Of a stretch of DNA of 64,000 bases, positions 43,760 through 52,401 are shown in pieces. Within the stretch, counting starts at the first letter, position 1. Every line of letters starts with the position of its first letter. A model generated the notes under the pieces. That model ran no database searches, was not told the origin of the DNA, and was given only the letters and a program-made list of their open reading frames with translations. Source of the stretch: Mesonia hippocampi (GTDB taxonomy: Bacteria; Bacteroidota; Bacteroidia; Flavobacteriales; Flavobacteriaceae); contig NZ_JACIFO010000006.1 in the NCBI RefSeq assembly GCF_014197445.1, positions 147,624 to 211,623 on the forward strand. Reading direction: 5' to 3'. The position numbers and the translations under genes were made by a program.

Positions 43760-44812
43760 ATGAAAAAATACCATGTGTTAGGGGTAATGTCAGGAACTTC
43801 GCTCGATGGTATAGATGTCGCTGAGGTTGAACTTTCTTGTGTAAATGAAAAGTGGAATTATTCCTTTGGGAAAACAGCAACTTTTGCTTACCCAGCGCAA
43901 TGGAAGCAAAAATTACAGAATGCCATTTTGTTGGATGATGATGCGCTATCGGAATTAAACCAGGCTTATACAGCATATTTGGCAGAAACAATTTTAACCT
44001 TTATACAAACCAATAAGCTAAAAACTATCAATGCTGTTTGTAGTCATGGGCATACGGTAAAACACCGTCCAGATCTAGGGTTTACGCTGCAAATAGGTAA
44101 TTTGCCTGTTTTGGCAAAACAACTCCAACTTCCTGTGGTTTGTGATTTCAGAGTGCAAGATGTTGATCTAGGAGGGCAAGGAGCGCCTTTAGTGCCTATT
44201 GGTGATAGGTTGTTGTTTTTAGCGTATGAGTATTGCTTAAACTTAGGTGGTTTTGCAAATATTTCTTCAGAGCTTAACCAGCAAAGAATAGCTTATGATA
44301 TTTGTGCTGTAAATACCGTATTGAATTTTTATGCGGAAAAACTAGGATTTCCGTATGATAATAAGGGAAGTATAGCTAAACGTGCTGTTGTTTCGTCTGC
44401 ATTATTAGCTAGATTAAATGCACTTGATTACTATCAAAAATCAGCCCCAAAATCGTTAGGGATAGAATGGGTTACAAAACATATTTTTCCGATTTTAGAA
44501 GAATCTAAATGTTCTCCTGAAGTTATTTTAGCCACTTATACAAAGCATATTGCAGAACAATTGGCAAAAGAAATTCCTAAAGGAAGAGTTTTAGTAACAG
44601 GAGGAGGAGCTTATAATAAGCATTTAATAAACTTGCTAAAAAAAGAAACAAAAGCCTCTATCGAAATCCCTTCAAAACAATTATTAGAATATAAAGAAGT
44701 TTTAATCTTTGCGCTATTAGGGGTTTTAAAATTAGAAGGAAAAGTAAACGTATTGCAGTCGGTAACAGGGGCTACTTCCAACCATAGTTCAGGAAAAATA
44801 TTTCTTCCATAA
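43760..44812 (+). CDS. anmK: anhydro-N-acetylmuramic acid kinase
   Basis: A 350-residue ASKHA-fold kinase that hydrolyses and phosphorylates 1,6-anhydroMurNAc to MurNAc-6-phosphate in cell-wall recycling. Signature MSGTSLDGIDVAEVEL is at residues 9-24, with SHGHTVKHRPDLGFTLQIG, CDFRVQDVDLGGQGAPLVPIGD and VTGGGAYN later. It is probably cotranscribed with dnaE. Confidence 0.94.
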   Translation: MKKYHVLGVMSGTSLDGIDVAEVELSCVNEKWNYSFGKTATFAYPAQWKQKLQNAILLDDDALSELNQAYTAYLAETILTFIQTNKLKTINAVCSHGHTVKHRPDLGFTLQIGNLPVLAKQLQLPVVCDFRVQDVDLGGQGAPLVPIGDRLLFLAYEYCLNLGGFANISSELNQQRIAYDICAVNTVLNFYAEKLGFPYDNKGSIAKRAVVSSALLARLNALDYYQKSAPKSLGIEWVTKHIFPILEESKCSPEVILATYTKHIAEQLAKEIPKGRVLVTGGGAYNKHLINLLKKETKASIEIPSKQLLEYKEVLIFALLGVLKLEGKVNVLQSVTGATSNHSSGKIFLP

Positions 44813-44850
44813 AATATAAAAGTTAAATTTTTTAACAAGTAGGCTTTGTT

Positions 44851-44858
44851 TATATTTG
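44851..44858 (+). promoter_or_regulatory. -7 promoter box of the glutamate-type dehydrogenase gene
   Basis: TATATTTG matches TAnnTTTG, 23 nt before the ATG at 44882. Confidence 0.6.
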
Positions 44859-44881
44859 TACAACCTTAAAACTTAGCCTAA

Positions 44882-46108
44882 ATGAAAGAATTACTTAAAA
44901 AATACGAAAATACACAACCAGAAATTGTTTTTAATTGGAAAGACTCAGAAACCGAAGCCGAAGGATGGGTAGTTATTAATTCCTTAAGAGGAGGAGCTGC
45001 CGGAGGAGGAACGCGTATGCGTAAAGGTTTGGATATGAATGAGGTACTTTCGTTAGCAAAAACAATGGAAGTGAAGTTTAGCGTAGCAGGACCTCCTATT
45101 GGCGGGGCTAAATCAGGAATTAATTTCGACCCAAAGGACCCGCGAAAGCAAGGCGTATTAGAACGTTGGTATAAAGCCATTACGCCGTTATTAAAACATT
45201 ATTATGGGACAGGAGGAGACCTTAACGTAGATGAAATTCACGAAGTAATCCCTATTACAGAAGATTGTGGAGTTTGGCATCCGCAAGAAGGGGTTTTTGC
45301 AGGACATTTTAAACCTACCGAAGGAGAAAAAATAAACCGCATTGGTCAGTTAAGACAAGGCGTAATTAAAATTATCGAAAACCCTAAATATACTCCAGAA
45401 ATTACTCGCAGGTATACCGTTGCAGACATGATAACCGGTTTTGGTGTGGCAGAGGCTGTAAAACATTATTACGATATTTACGGAGGAGATGTAAAAGGAA
45501 AAAAAGCCATTGTTCAAGGTTTTGGAAATGTTGGGTCGGCAGCCGCATACTATTTAGCACAAATGGGAGCAAAAGTGGTAGGGATTATCGATAAGGATGG
45601 AGGCCTAATTAGTGAAGAAGGCTTTAGCTTTGAAGAAATTAAATCTCTCTATTTAAACAAAAAAGGAAATACCTTGTATGCAGAAAACCTTATTCCTTCT
45701 GCAGCGTTAAACGAAAAAGTGTGGAGCTTAAATGCCGAGATTTTTGCTCCTTGTGCAGCCTCTAGATTAATTACAAAAGAGCAAATATCTTCGTTAATAC
45801 AAGCAGGCTTAGAAGTGGTTTCTTGCGGTGCCAATGTACCGTTTGCAGATAAAGAGATTTTCTTTGGGAACATTATGGAATATACCGATGAGCGTACGAG
45901 CTTGATTCCAGACTTTATTTCAAACTGTGGGATGGCGCGTGTTTTTGCCTATTTTATGGAACAAAAAGTGAGCATGGATGATGAGGCCATTTTTAATGAT
46001 GTATCAAACACCATAAAACAAGCACTCAAAAATACACATAAACAGCATAGTGCCACAACCGATATTAGCAAAACAGCTTTCGAGATTGCTTTAAAACAAT
46101 TGGTGTAG
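44882..46108 (+). CDS. Glu/Leu/Phe/Val dehydrogenase family enzyme
   Basis: A 408-residue NAD(P)-dependent amino acid dehydrogenase. The N-terminal domain has GGAAGGGTRMRKG and the catalytic lysines near 65 and 77 (MEVKFSVAGPPIGGAKSGINF). The Rossmann part reads VQGFGNVGSAAAYYLAQMG with IIDKDGG. Whether it prefers glutamate or a branched-chain amino acid cannot be settled by eye. One base separates it from nhaD. Confidence 0.88.
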   Translation: MKELLKKYENTQPEIVFNWKDSETEAEGWVVINSLRGGAAGGGTRMRKGLDMNEVLSLAKTMEVKFSVAGPPIGGAKSGINFDPKDPRKQGVLERWYKAITPLLKHYYGTGGDLNVDEIHEVIPITEDCGVWHPQEGVFAGHFKPTEGEKINRIGQLRQGVIKIIENPKYTPEITRRYTVADMITGFGVAEAVKHYYDIYGGDVKGKKAIVQGFGNVGSAAAYYLAQMGAKVVGIIDKDGGLISEEGFSFEEIKSLYLNKKGNTLYAENLIPSAALNEKVWSLNAEIFAPCAASRLITKEQISSLIQAGLEVVSCGANVPFADKEIFFGNIMEYTDERTSLIPDFISNCGMARVFAYFMEQKVSMDDEAIFNDVSNTIKQALKNTHKQHSATTDISKTAFEIALKQLV

Positions 46109-46109
46109 C

Positions 46110-47489
46110 ATGATAGCAATAATTATTGTAATATTTGTTCTAGGGTATCTTTGCATAACCCTAGAACATCCTTTAAAGCTAGATAAAGCAGTTCCTGCTT
46201 TGCTTATGGGAACTCTCATGTGGGCCATTTTAGCAATAGGGTTTAATTTGGGGTGGTTTTCTATTATCGATGCTCACGAGCATGTGTTTAATATTCATAA
46301 AGCAGATATAGCAGCACAACAAGAAGGTTTTAAATTAAACTTAATTCATCATTTTAGTGCAACAGCCGAAATCCTATTCTTCTTAATAGGCGCAATGACA
46401 ATTGTAGAAATTATTGATTTACACCGGGGTTTTTCTATTATAAAAAATGGGATTACTACCAAAAGCAAACGTAAACTTCTTTGGACACTTGGAATTTTGG
46501 CCTTTGTGCTTTCTGCAATAATCGATAATCTTACCGCTACAATTATCTTGATTACCTTACTTAAAAAGATTTTGGTAAGAAGAAATTACCGATTATGGTT
46601 TGCTGGGATGATTATTATTGCCGCAAACGCAGGTGGAGCTTGGTCGCCCATTGGCGATGTAACCACAACCATGCTTTGGATAAATGGAAAAGTAACAGCC
46701 TTAGGACTTTCAGAATACGTTATTGCCCCTGCATTAGCTTGTTTTGTAGTGCCTTTTGTTATTGCAGGGGGCTTAAAACCTTTTCGTGGGAAAGCTATCC
46801 GTAAAGAATTAATTAGAGATACCAAAACACAGCGTTTATTAAGTAGCAGAACAATGCTATGGGTAGGAATTTCGGGAATTGTATTTGTTCCTATATTTAA
46901 GATGCTTACAGGGCTTCCGCCGTATTTAGGGATGATGTTTAGTCTTGCAGTGGTATGGCTTGTTTCAGAATATATAAAACCAGAAAAAAACTTACCGCAA
47001 TCAGAAAAACATAGGTATTCTACTCATAAAGCATTATCTCGAATCGAGTTTTCTAGTATTTTATTTTTCTTAGGAATACTCTTGGCGGTTGCAGCTCTAG
47101 AAAGTTTAGTGTATGGTAGTATATCTGGGACAGAAGTAGGTACTTTACGTTATGTGGCAGAATCTATTTCTAAAACAGTTCCCAATATGGATGTGGTTGT
47201 TATTTTGTTAGGTGCTTTATCGGCACTTATCGATAATGTACCTATGGTTGCCGCAACTATGGGGATGTATACGTTTGAGGTAGATCACCCTATTTGGCAT
47301 TTTATTGCTTATTCTGCAGGTACAGGAGGAAGCTTGTTAGTGATAGGTTCAGCAGCTGGTGTTGCTGCTATGGGGATGGAAAAAATCGATTTTATTTGGT
47401 ACTTGAAAAAAATTACCTGGTTAGCTTTAGTAGGGTTTCTATCGGGAGCGTTATTATTTATTTTAATAGAAAAATTCTTTTATTCCTAA
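46110..47489 (+). CDS. nhaD: Na+/H+ antiporter, NhaD family
   Basis: A 459-residue inner-membrane antiporter with about 12 hydrophobic segments. The signature IIAANAGGAWSPIGDVTTTMLWI (about 170-190) and the second conserved site SALIDNVPMVAATMGMY match NhaD of the ion-transporter superfamily. It would export Na+ using the proton gradient, in keeping with a marine lifestyle. It starts one base after the dehydrogenase stop. Confidence 0.92.
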   Translation: MIAIIIVIFVLGYLCITLEHPLKLDKAVPALLMGTLMWAILAIGFNLGWFSIIDAHEHVFNIHKADIAAQQEGFKLNLIHHFSATAEILFFLIGAMTIVEIIDLHRGFSIIKNGITTKSKRKLLWTLGILAFVLSAIIDNLTATIILITLLKKILVRRNYRLWFAGMIIIAANAGGAWSPIGDVTTTMLWINGKVTALGLSEYVIAPALACFVVPFVIAGGLKPFRGKAIRKELIRDTKTQRLLSSRTMLWVGISGIVFVPIFKMLTGLPPYLGMMFSLAVVWLVSEYIKPEKNLPQSEKHRYSTHKALSRIEFSSILFFLGILLAVAALESLVYGSISGTEVGTLRYVAESISKTVPNMDVVVILLGALSALIDNVPMVAATMGMYTFEVDHPIWHFIAYSAGTGGSLLVIGSAAGVAAMGMEKIDFIWYLKKITWLALVGFLSGALLFILIEKFFYS

Positions 47490-47516
47490 AAAGAAATTAG
47501 GCTTGCATAAAATTTA

Positions 47517-47548
47517 TTGTTTACATTAGCGTTATTAATTGTAAACAA
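47517..47548. promoter_or_regulatory. inverted repeat before exbB
   Basis: TTGTTTACA and TGTAAACAA form a perfect 9-bp inverted repeat separated by 14 bases, ending 12 nt before the exbB start codon. It is either an operator or a leader hairpin; no clear TAnnTTTG box is seen nearby. Confidence 0.45.
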
Positions 47549-47560
47549 ACACGAGCATCT

Positions 47561-48256
47561 ATGTCTCTTTTAATTCAAGACCCTGCTGTAACAGAACAGG
47601 CGGCAGAACAACTTCAGGAAGAAAAAACACTTTCTTTTTTAGAATTAATACTTAACGGTGGGATTGCAGGAACTATCGTAATCGCAATTTTATTCGTATT
47701 GCTTATTGTAGCGGTATATATCTATTTTGAGCGAACATTTGCTATTAAATCGGCTTCTAAAACTGATAAAAATTTCATGAATCAGATAAAAGACAATGTG
47801 ATGAATGGAAATATAGAAGCTGCAAAAATACGTTGTGCTCAAGAAGATTCTCCTGTGGCAAGGCTTACCGCTAAAGGAATTTCTCGTATTGGGAGTCCGT
47901 TAGAAGATATTAATACGGCAATAGAAAATGCAGGAAAACTAGAAGTATATAAATTAGAGAAAAATGTAAGTATTCTTGCAACCATTGCAGGAGCTGGACC
48001 CATGATTGGTTTCTTGGGTACGGTTATCGGGATGGTGTTGGCTTTTCATGAGTTAGCTACAAGCAGCGGGCAAGCAGAAATGGGCTCGCTGGCCGAAGGT
48101 ATTTATATCGCAATGACAACTACAGTGGCCGGACTTATTGTAGGAATTGTAGCTTATATAGGTTATAACCATTTGGTGGTGAAAACAGATAAGGTAGTAC
48201 ACCAAATGGAAGCTACCGCAGTAGACTTTTTGGATCTTTTAAACGAGCCTGCTTAA
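47561..48256 (+). CDS. exbB: ExbB/TolQ proton channel protein
   Basis: A 231-residue inner-membrane protein with three transmembrane segments (about 33-53, 140-160, 180-200) and the MotA/TolQ/ExbB core (LATIAGAGPMIGFLGTVIGMVLAFHEL, GSLAEGIYIAMTTTVAGLIVGI). With ExbD and TonB it turns proton flow into mechanical energy at the outer membrane. It is the first gene of exbB-exbD-tonB-folC. Confidence 0.93.
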   Translation: MSLLIQDPAVTEQAAEQLQEEKTLSFLELILNGGIAGTIVIAILFVLLIVAVYIYFERTFAIKSASKTDKNFMNQIKDNVMNGNIEAAKIRCAQEDSPVARLTAKGISRIGSPLEDINTAIENAGKLEVYKLEKNVSILATIAGAGPMIGFLGTVIGMVLAFHELATSSGQAEMGSLAEGIYIAMTTTVAGLIVGIVAYIGYNHLVVKTDKVVHQMEATAVDFLDLLNEPA

Positions 48257-48257
48257 G

Positions 48258-48647
48258 ATGAATTTAAGAGGAAGAAATAAAGTAAGCCCAGAGTTTAGCA
48301 TGTCGTCTATGACGGATATTGTTTTTCTCTTACTGGTGTTTTTTATGCTTACATCGCCTGTAATTACCCCAGAGGCATTAGATCTTATTTTACCAAAAGC
48401 AAAAGGTAAAACAACCAATAAACAGGATTTAGCTGTAAGCATAACAAAAGATTTATCTGTTTACATAAACGATAAAAAGATAGGGAAAAACCAGCTGGAA
48501 TTAGAACTTCAAAAACAGCTTAAAGGTGTTGAAAACCCAACCATTATCTTAAGGGCCGAAGAAAGTGTGCCTATTCAAGATGCTGTGAATGTAATGGATA
48601 TTGCAAAGCGCAATAGGTATAAAATTGTTTTAGCAGTAAAACCATAA
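48258..48647 (+). CDS. exbD: ExbD/TolR protein
   Basis: A 129-residue single-span protein. The transmembrane segment carries the functional Asp (SSMTDIVFLLLVFFMLTSP), followed by a small periplasmic domain ending in KRNRYKIVLAVKP. One base separates it from exbB. Confidence 0.93.
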   Translation: MNLRGRNKVSPEFSMSSMTDIVFLLLVFFMLTSPVITPEALDLILPKAKGKTTNKQDLAVSITKDLSVYINDKKIGKNQLELELQKQLKGVENPTIILRAEESVPIQDAVNVMDIAKRNRYKIVLAVKP

Positions 48648-48662
48648 TAGGCAAGAGTAAAC

Positions 48663-49541
48663 ATGTCGTTATTTTCTACAAAATCTGAGAAAAAATCTTT
48701 TGGAATTACAACTGTAATAGCTGTATTATTACTGCTGTTTCTTATATTTTTTGGGTTTAAATATTTAGACCCACCTACAGAGAATGGAATTGCTATTAAT
48801 TTTGGAACAACCGATACTGGTAGTGGAGATGTACAACCTACAACACCCGTAGAGGCGGCTCCACAGCCAGAAAATACTCCGCAACCAGAAACGTCAACTC
48901 CACAAACCACTCCAGATGTTACCGACGATGTAACTACACAAGAAGCGGAAGAGGCTCCTGTTATTGAGGAAAAGAAAGAGGAGCAAAAAATAGTAGAAAA
49001 ACCTAAGGAAGAGCCTAAAAAAGAGGAAAAAGAGGAAGTAAAAGAAAAAACACCAGAAGAAAAACAACCAAAAGAAGAAGTTAAACCAGAACCTAAACCC
49101 GATAGGTCTACATCAGATGCGTTAAATAGCTTAATTAACGGGGCAAAATCTGATGGAAAAAAAACTACAGGAGAAGGAGATGATGCTTCTGGAGGAGATA
49201 AAGGAAACCCTAATGGTGACCCTAATGCAACTTCGTATTACGGACAAGGAAAAGGTTTAGATGGTGATGGAAACTATCGTCTAGGCGGCAGAAAAGCGCT
49301 GAATAAGGAAAAGTTTGTGCAAGATTGTAATGAGTCTGGTATTGTGGTGGTAAAAATAGAGGTAAACCAACAAGGACAAGTAATTAGTGCTACACCAGGG
49401 GTGAAAGGGACAACCAATACCAATCCGTGTTTACTTAATCCCGCGAAAAAAGCTGCTTTAGCCACTAAGTTTAATAGCGATGCTGATGCGCCGATAAAGC
49501 AAGTTGGAACAATAATTTACGAGTTTAAACTTTCCGAATAA
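48663..49541 (+). CDS. tonB: TonB-like energy transducer
   Basis: A 292-residue protein with a single N-terminal membrane span (about 15-37) and a long Pro/Glu/Lys-rich periplasmic linker (60-165, many KEEPK-type units). A C-terminal domain (about 200-292) with GIVVVKIEVNQQGQVISA and GTIIYEFKLSE is of TonB type. It should contact TonB-dependent receptors such as the one at 23.6 kb. The sequence before the span lacks the usual SHLS motif. Confidence 0.85.
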   Translation: MSLFSTKSEKKSFGITTVIAVLLLLFLIFFGFKYLDPPTENGIAINFGTTDTGSGDVQPTTPVEAAPQPENTPQPETSTPQTTPDVTDDVTTQEAEEAPVIEEKKEEQKIVEKPKEEPKKEEKEEVKEKTPEEKQPKEEVKPEPKPDRSTSDALNSLINGAKSDGKKTTGEGDDASGGDKGNPNGDPNATSYYGQGKGLDGDGNYRLGGRKALNKEKFVQDCNESGIVVVKIEVNQQGQVISATPGVKGTTNTNPCLLNPAKKAALATKFNSDADAPIKQVGTIIYEFKLSE

Positions 49542-49556
49542 TAACATAACGTATTT

Positions 49557-50774
49557 ATGAATTATCAAGAAACGTTGGAATGGATGTTCCAGCAGTTGCC
49601 TATGTACCAAAGGCAAGGTAAGTCGGCATTTAAAAAAGACCTTACCAATATCAAGGCTTTTTGCGAGCATTTAAATCATCCCGAAAAAAACTTTAAAAGT
49701 ATCCATATAGCAGGAACCAACGGAAAAGGTTCTACAAGCCACATGCTGGCGTCTGTACTACAAGAAGCAGGATATAAGGTAGGTTTATATACTTCTCCGC
49801 ATCTTAAAGATTTTAGAGAACGAATTAAATGCGGGGGAAAAGAGGTTTCGGAAGAATTTGTTGTAGAGTTTATACGTGCCAATAAGTGTTTTTTAGAAAC
49901 CCAAAAGCTTTCTTTTTTCGAAATGACTGTTGCCATGGCGTTTCAGTATTTTTCTGCTCAAGAAGTAGATGTGGCTATTGTAGAAGTAGGTTTAGGCGGG
50001 CGTTTAGATTCTACCAATATTATTCTGCCAGAATTATCGGTAATTACCAATATTGGCTTAGACCATACACAATTTTTAGGAAATACATTGGCGGAAATTG
50101 CGAAAGAAAAAGCGGGTATTATTAAAGAGTATATCCCCGTAGTTATTGGGCAATCTCATGGTGAAACTCGTTTTGTATTTGAGCAAATGGCAGCTTCTAA
50201 AAACGCTTCAGTCTTTTTTGTTGATCAAGAAAAAGAATTTCTTTATCCATTAGATTTAAAAGGAAGTTATCAGCAAAAAAATGCAAGAACGGTGTTACAA
50301 TGTATAAATGTCTTAAAAACAAAAAACTTTTATATTTCAGACGAAGCAATAAAACTCGGCTTGGCACATGTGGTTTCTAATACAGGACTTAAAGGGCGTT
50401 GGCAAATTCTGCAAGAGCAGCCTATGGTGATTTGTGATACCGCTCATAATTATGATGGACTTTGTATTGTTATGGAGCAATTAAAGGCTTTGCCTAAAAA
50501 AGAATTACATATTGTTTTGGGAGTGGTAACAGATAAGGATTTGGGGAGTATTTTGCCTTTATTTCCTAAAGATGCTAGGTATTATTTTTGTAGACCTCAT
50601 ATTCCTCGAGGTAAAAATGCAGCGGAATTAGCAGCGGAAGCAAAAAAATATAATTTACATGGAAAAATATTTCCATCGGTAAAAAAAGCCTATAGTGCTG
50701 CTTTTCAGTGTATTGGAAAGGATGATGTTCTCTATGTAGGCGGAAGTACATTTACAGTTGCAGAAATTATTTAA
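49557..50774 (+). CDS. folC: folylpolyglutamate synthase / dihydrofolate synthase
   Basis: A 405-residue Mur-ligase-type enzyme that adds glutamate to folates. The P-loop is HIAGTNGKGSTSHMLA (about 50-65), followed by GLYTSPHLKDFRERI, the glycine loop EVGLGGRLDSTNII and ITNIGLDHTQFLG. It lies 15 nt behind tonB on the same strand, probably read from the same transcript; the functional link is not obvious. Confidence 0.94.
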   Translation: MNYQETLEWMFQQLPMYQRQGKSAFKKDLTNIKAFCEHLNHPEKNFKSIHIAGTNGKGSTSHMLASVLQEAGYKVGLYTSPHLKDFRERIKCGGKEVSEEFVVEFIRANKCFLETQKLSFFEMTVAMAFQYFSAQEVDVAIVEVGLGGRLDSTNIILPELSVITNIGLDHTQFLGNTLAEIAKEKAGIIKEYIPVVIGQSHGETRFVFEQMAASKNASVFFVDQEKEFLYPLDLKGSYQQKNARTVLQCINVLKTKNFYISDEAIKLGLAHVVSNTGLKGRWQILQEQPMVICDTAHNYDGLCIVMEQLKALPKKELHIVLGVVTDKDLGSILPLFPKDARYYFCRPHIPRGKNAAELAAEAKKYNLHGKIFPSVKKAYSAAFQCIGKDDVLYVGGSTFTVAEII

Positions 50775-50792
50775 AAAAAATCGTTTTTTTTC

Positions 50793-50822
50793 TTTGTAAA
50801 CTAAAAAAAGGTCTTATATTTG
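50793..50822 (+). promoter_or_regulatory. promoter of tRNA-Val
   Basis: TTTG (50793-50796), 18 bases, TATATTTG (50815-50822). The tRNA begins 20 bases later, the same layout as at tRNA-Asp. Confidence 0.85.
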
Positions 50823-50842
50823 CATCCGCAATCAAGCAGTAA

Positions 50843-50917
50843 GGGCGCGTAGCTCAGTTGGTTCAGAGCACTTGGTTTACACCCAAGGGGTCAGGGGTTC
50901 GAATCCCTTCGCGCCCA
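50843..50917 (+). tRNA. tRNA-Val (TAC)
   Basis: A 75-nt cloverleaf. The acceptor arm is GGGCGCG/CGCGCCC with discriminator A. The anticodon arm CTTGG-TTTACAC-CCAAG gives TAC, and the T arm has GGTTCGAAT. CCA is not encoded. Confidence 0.97.
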
Positions 50918-50918
50918 C

Positions 50919-50953
50919 AAAAAAATCCGAAAGATAACTTTCGGATTTTTTTA
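50919..50953 (+). terminator. terminator of tRNA-Val
   Basis: AAAAATCCGAAAG and CTTTCGGATTTTT pair around four bases, followed by T. Confidence 0.85.
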
Positions 50954-50995
50954 TTTATAAAAAAGACTTTGTAGGATTATTTAATATAATAGTGT

Positions 50996-51020
50996 AGGTT
51001 TCCAATTTTTTGGAAACCTA
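50996..51020 (-). terminator. possible terminator of murF
   Basis: TAGGTTTCCA and TGGAAACCTA pair around a T-rich loop just beyond the murF stop. The T-run after the stem is weak on the minus strand, so function is uncertain. Confidence 0.4.
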
Positions 51021-51033
51021 TGTTTATTTATGC

Positions 51034-52311
51034 TTATAATAAGTCTAAAGCTCTTTCAAGTTGCATTCCTCGAGAACCTTTGATTAGGATAGTATTTTCC
51101 TGATACCTATGTTGGGTTAAATAATCTGCTAATGCTTCGTAATTTTTAAACTTTTTTACTTTAGTGCTTTTTGCTTGGTAAAAATGAGTTCCGCAGACTA
51201 ACATTTCAGAGAAGTTGTATTCTTCTAGTAAATCGATAATTTTTTGATGCTCTAATTCGCTGGTGTTGCCTACTTCAAACATGTCGCCAAGAATTACAGT
51301 TTTATTGTTTTTAGAGATGGCGTTGAGGTTTTTCAGTGCAGCCTCCATGCTTGTAGGGTTGGCGTTGTAAGCATCAAGAATAATATAATTGCCGTTTTTG
51401 TTGATAATTTGAGACCTGTTGTTTGTTGGCGTATAGTTTTCTATAGCTGTTTTAATGTCTTTTAAAGGAACTTTAAAGTGTAGGCCTATGCTTATGGCTG
51501 CGGCAATATTTTTGGCGTTATAAAGCCCTATTAAGCGACTTTGAATACGAAGATTGTTTGTGTTTATGCTAACAAACGGATTTACCTCATGAAGTTTTAT
51601 TTGATAATTGCTTTTAAGTGCTGTTTCGCTAAAACTAATTACTTTCCCGTTTTTGCTTTGTTCTACTTGAATTTTATCATCTAGATTGATAAAGATAGCT
51701 AGGTTATTTTTAATTAAATAATCGTAGAGTTCGCTTTTTCCTTTGATAACCCCTTCAAACCCGCCAAAACCTTCTAAGTGTGCTTTCCCGAAATTAGTTA
51801 TGTACCCGTAGTTAGGTTGGGCTATGGTGCATAGAAACTCTATTTCTTTCTGATGATTAGCGCCCATTTCTACAACTCCTATTTCGGTTTCGGTTGTCAT
51901 GCTTAACAAGGTGAGCGGTACGCCAATGTGGTTGTTTAAATTGCCTATTGTGGCTTGCGTGTTAAATTTTTGCTGTAATACGCTTGTAATTAGTTCTTTT
52001 GTGGTGGTTTTTCCGTTGCTTCCTGTTATCGCAATTATAGGGATGTCAAGCTGATTTCTGTGAAATTTTGCGAGTTCTTGTAGGGTTTTTAAGCTGTTAT
52101 CTACAAGAATGTATTTTTCGTTTATAGCGAAATCTTTATCATCTATAATAGCCATAGAAGCTCCTTTTTCTATGGCTTCTTTTGCAAATTTATTTCCATT
52201 AAAGTTACCTCCTGATAGTGCAAAAAATAAGTTCCCCTTGGTTATATTTCTTGTGTCTGTAGATACTCCTGTGCTGTTTAGGAATATTTGATGTAGTTTA
52301 TCTAGGCTCAT
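51034..52311 (-). CDS. murF: UDP-MurNAc-tripeptide--D-Ala-D-Ala ligase
   Basis: A 425-residue Mur ligase that adds D-Ala-D-Ala to the peptidoglycan precursor. The N-terminal part reads STDTRNITKGNLFFALSGGNFNGNKF. The P-loop is IAITGSNGKTTTKELI (about 94-109), then ATIGNLNNHIGVPLTLL, and the late DAYNANPTSMEAAL and VLGDMFEVG are MurF-specific. It is downstream of gldJ on the minus strand; the neighbours gldJ, porU and porV are a conserved flavobacterial set. Confidence 0.95.
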   Translation of the reverse strand: MSLDKLHQIFLNSTGVSTDTRNITKGNLFFALSGGNFNGNKFAKEAIEKGASMAIIDDKDFAINEKYILVDNSLKTLQELAKFHRNQLDIPIIAITGSNGKTTTKELITSVLQQKFNTQATIGNLNNHIGVPLTLLSMTTETEIGVVEMGANHQKEIEFLCTIAQPNYGYITNFGKAHLEGFGGFEGVIKGKSELYDYLIKNNLAIFINLDDKIQVEQSKNGKVISFSETALKSNYQIKLHEVNPFVSINTNNLRIQSRLIGLYNAKNIAAAISIGLHFKVPLKDIKTAIENYTPTNNRSQIINKNGNYIILDAYNANPTSMEAALKNLNAISKNNKTVILGDMFEVGNTSELEHQKIIDLLEEYNFSEMLVCGTHFYQAKSTKVKKFKNYEALADYLTQHRYQENTILIKGSRGMQLERALDLL

Positions 52312-52343
52312 AAAATAACAATGTTTTCTAAGGGTATAAAGAT

Positions 52344-52381
52344 AAAAAAAGCCTTTTGAAATTTAATTCCAAAAGGCTTTT
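52344..52381 (-). terminator. terminator of gldJ
   Basis: AAAAGCCTTTTG and CAAAAGGCTTTT pair around 11 bases, between gldJ and murF. Confidence 0.8.
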
Positions 52382-52401
52382 GATTCAATATTGTAATTTG
52401 C

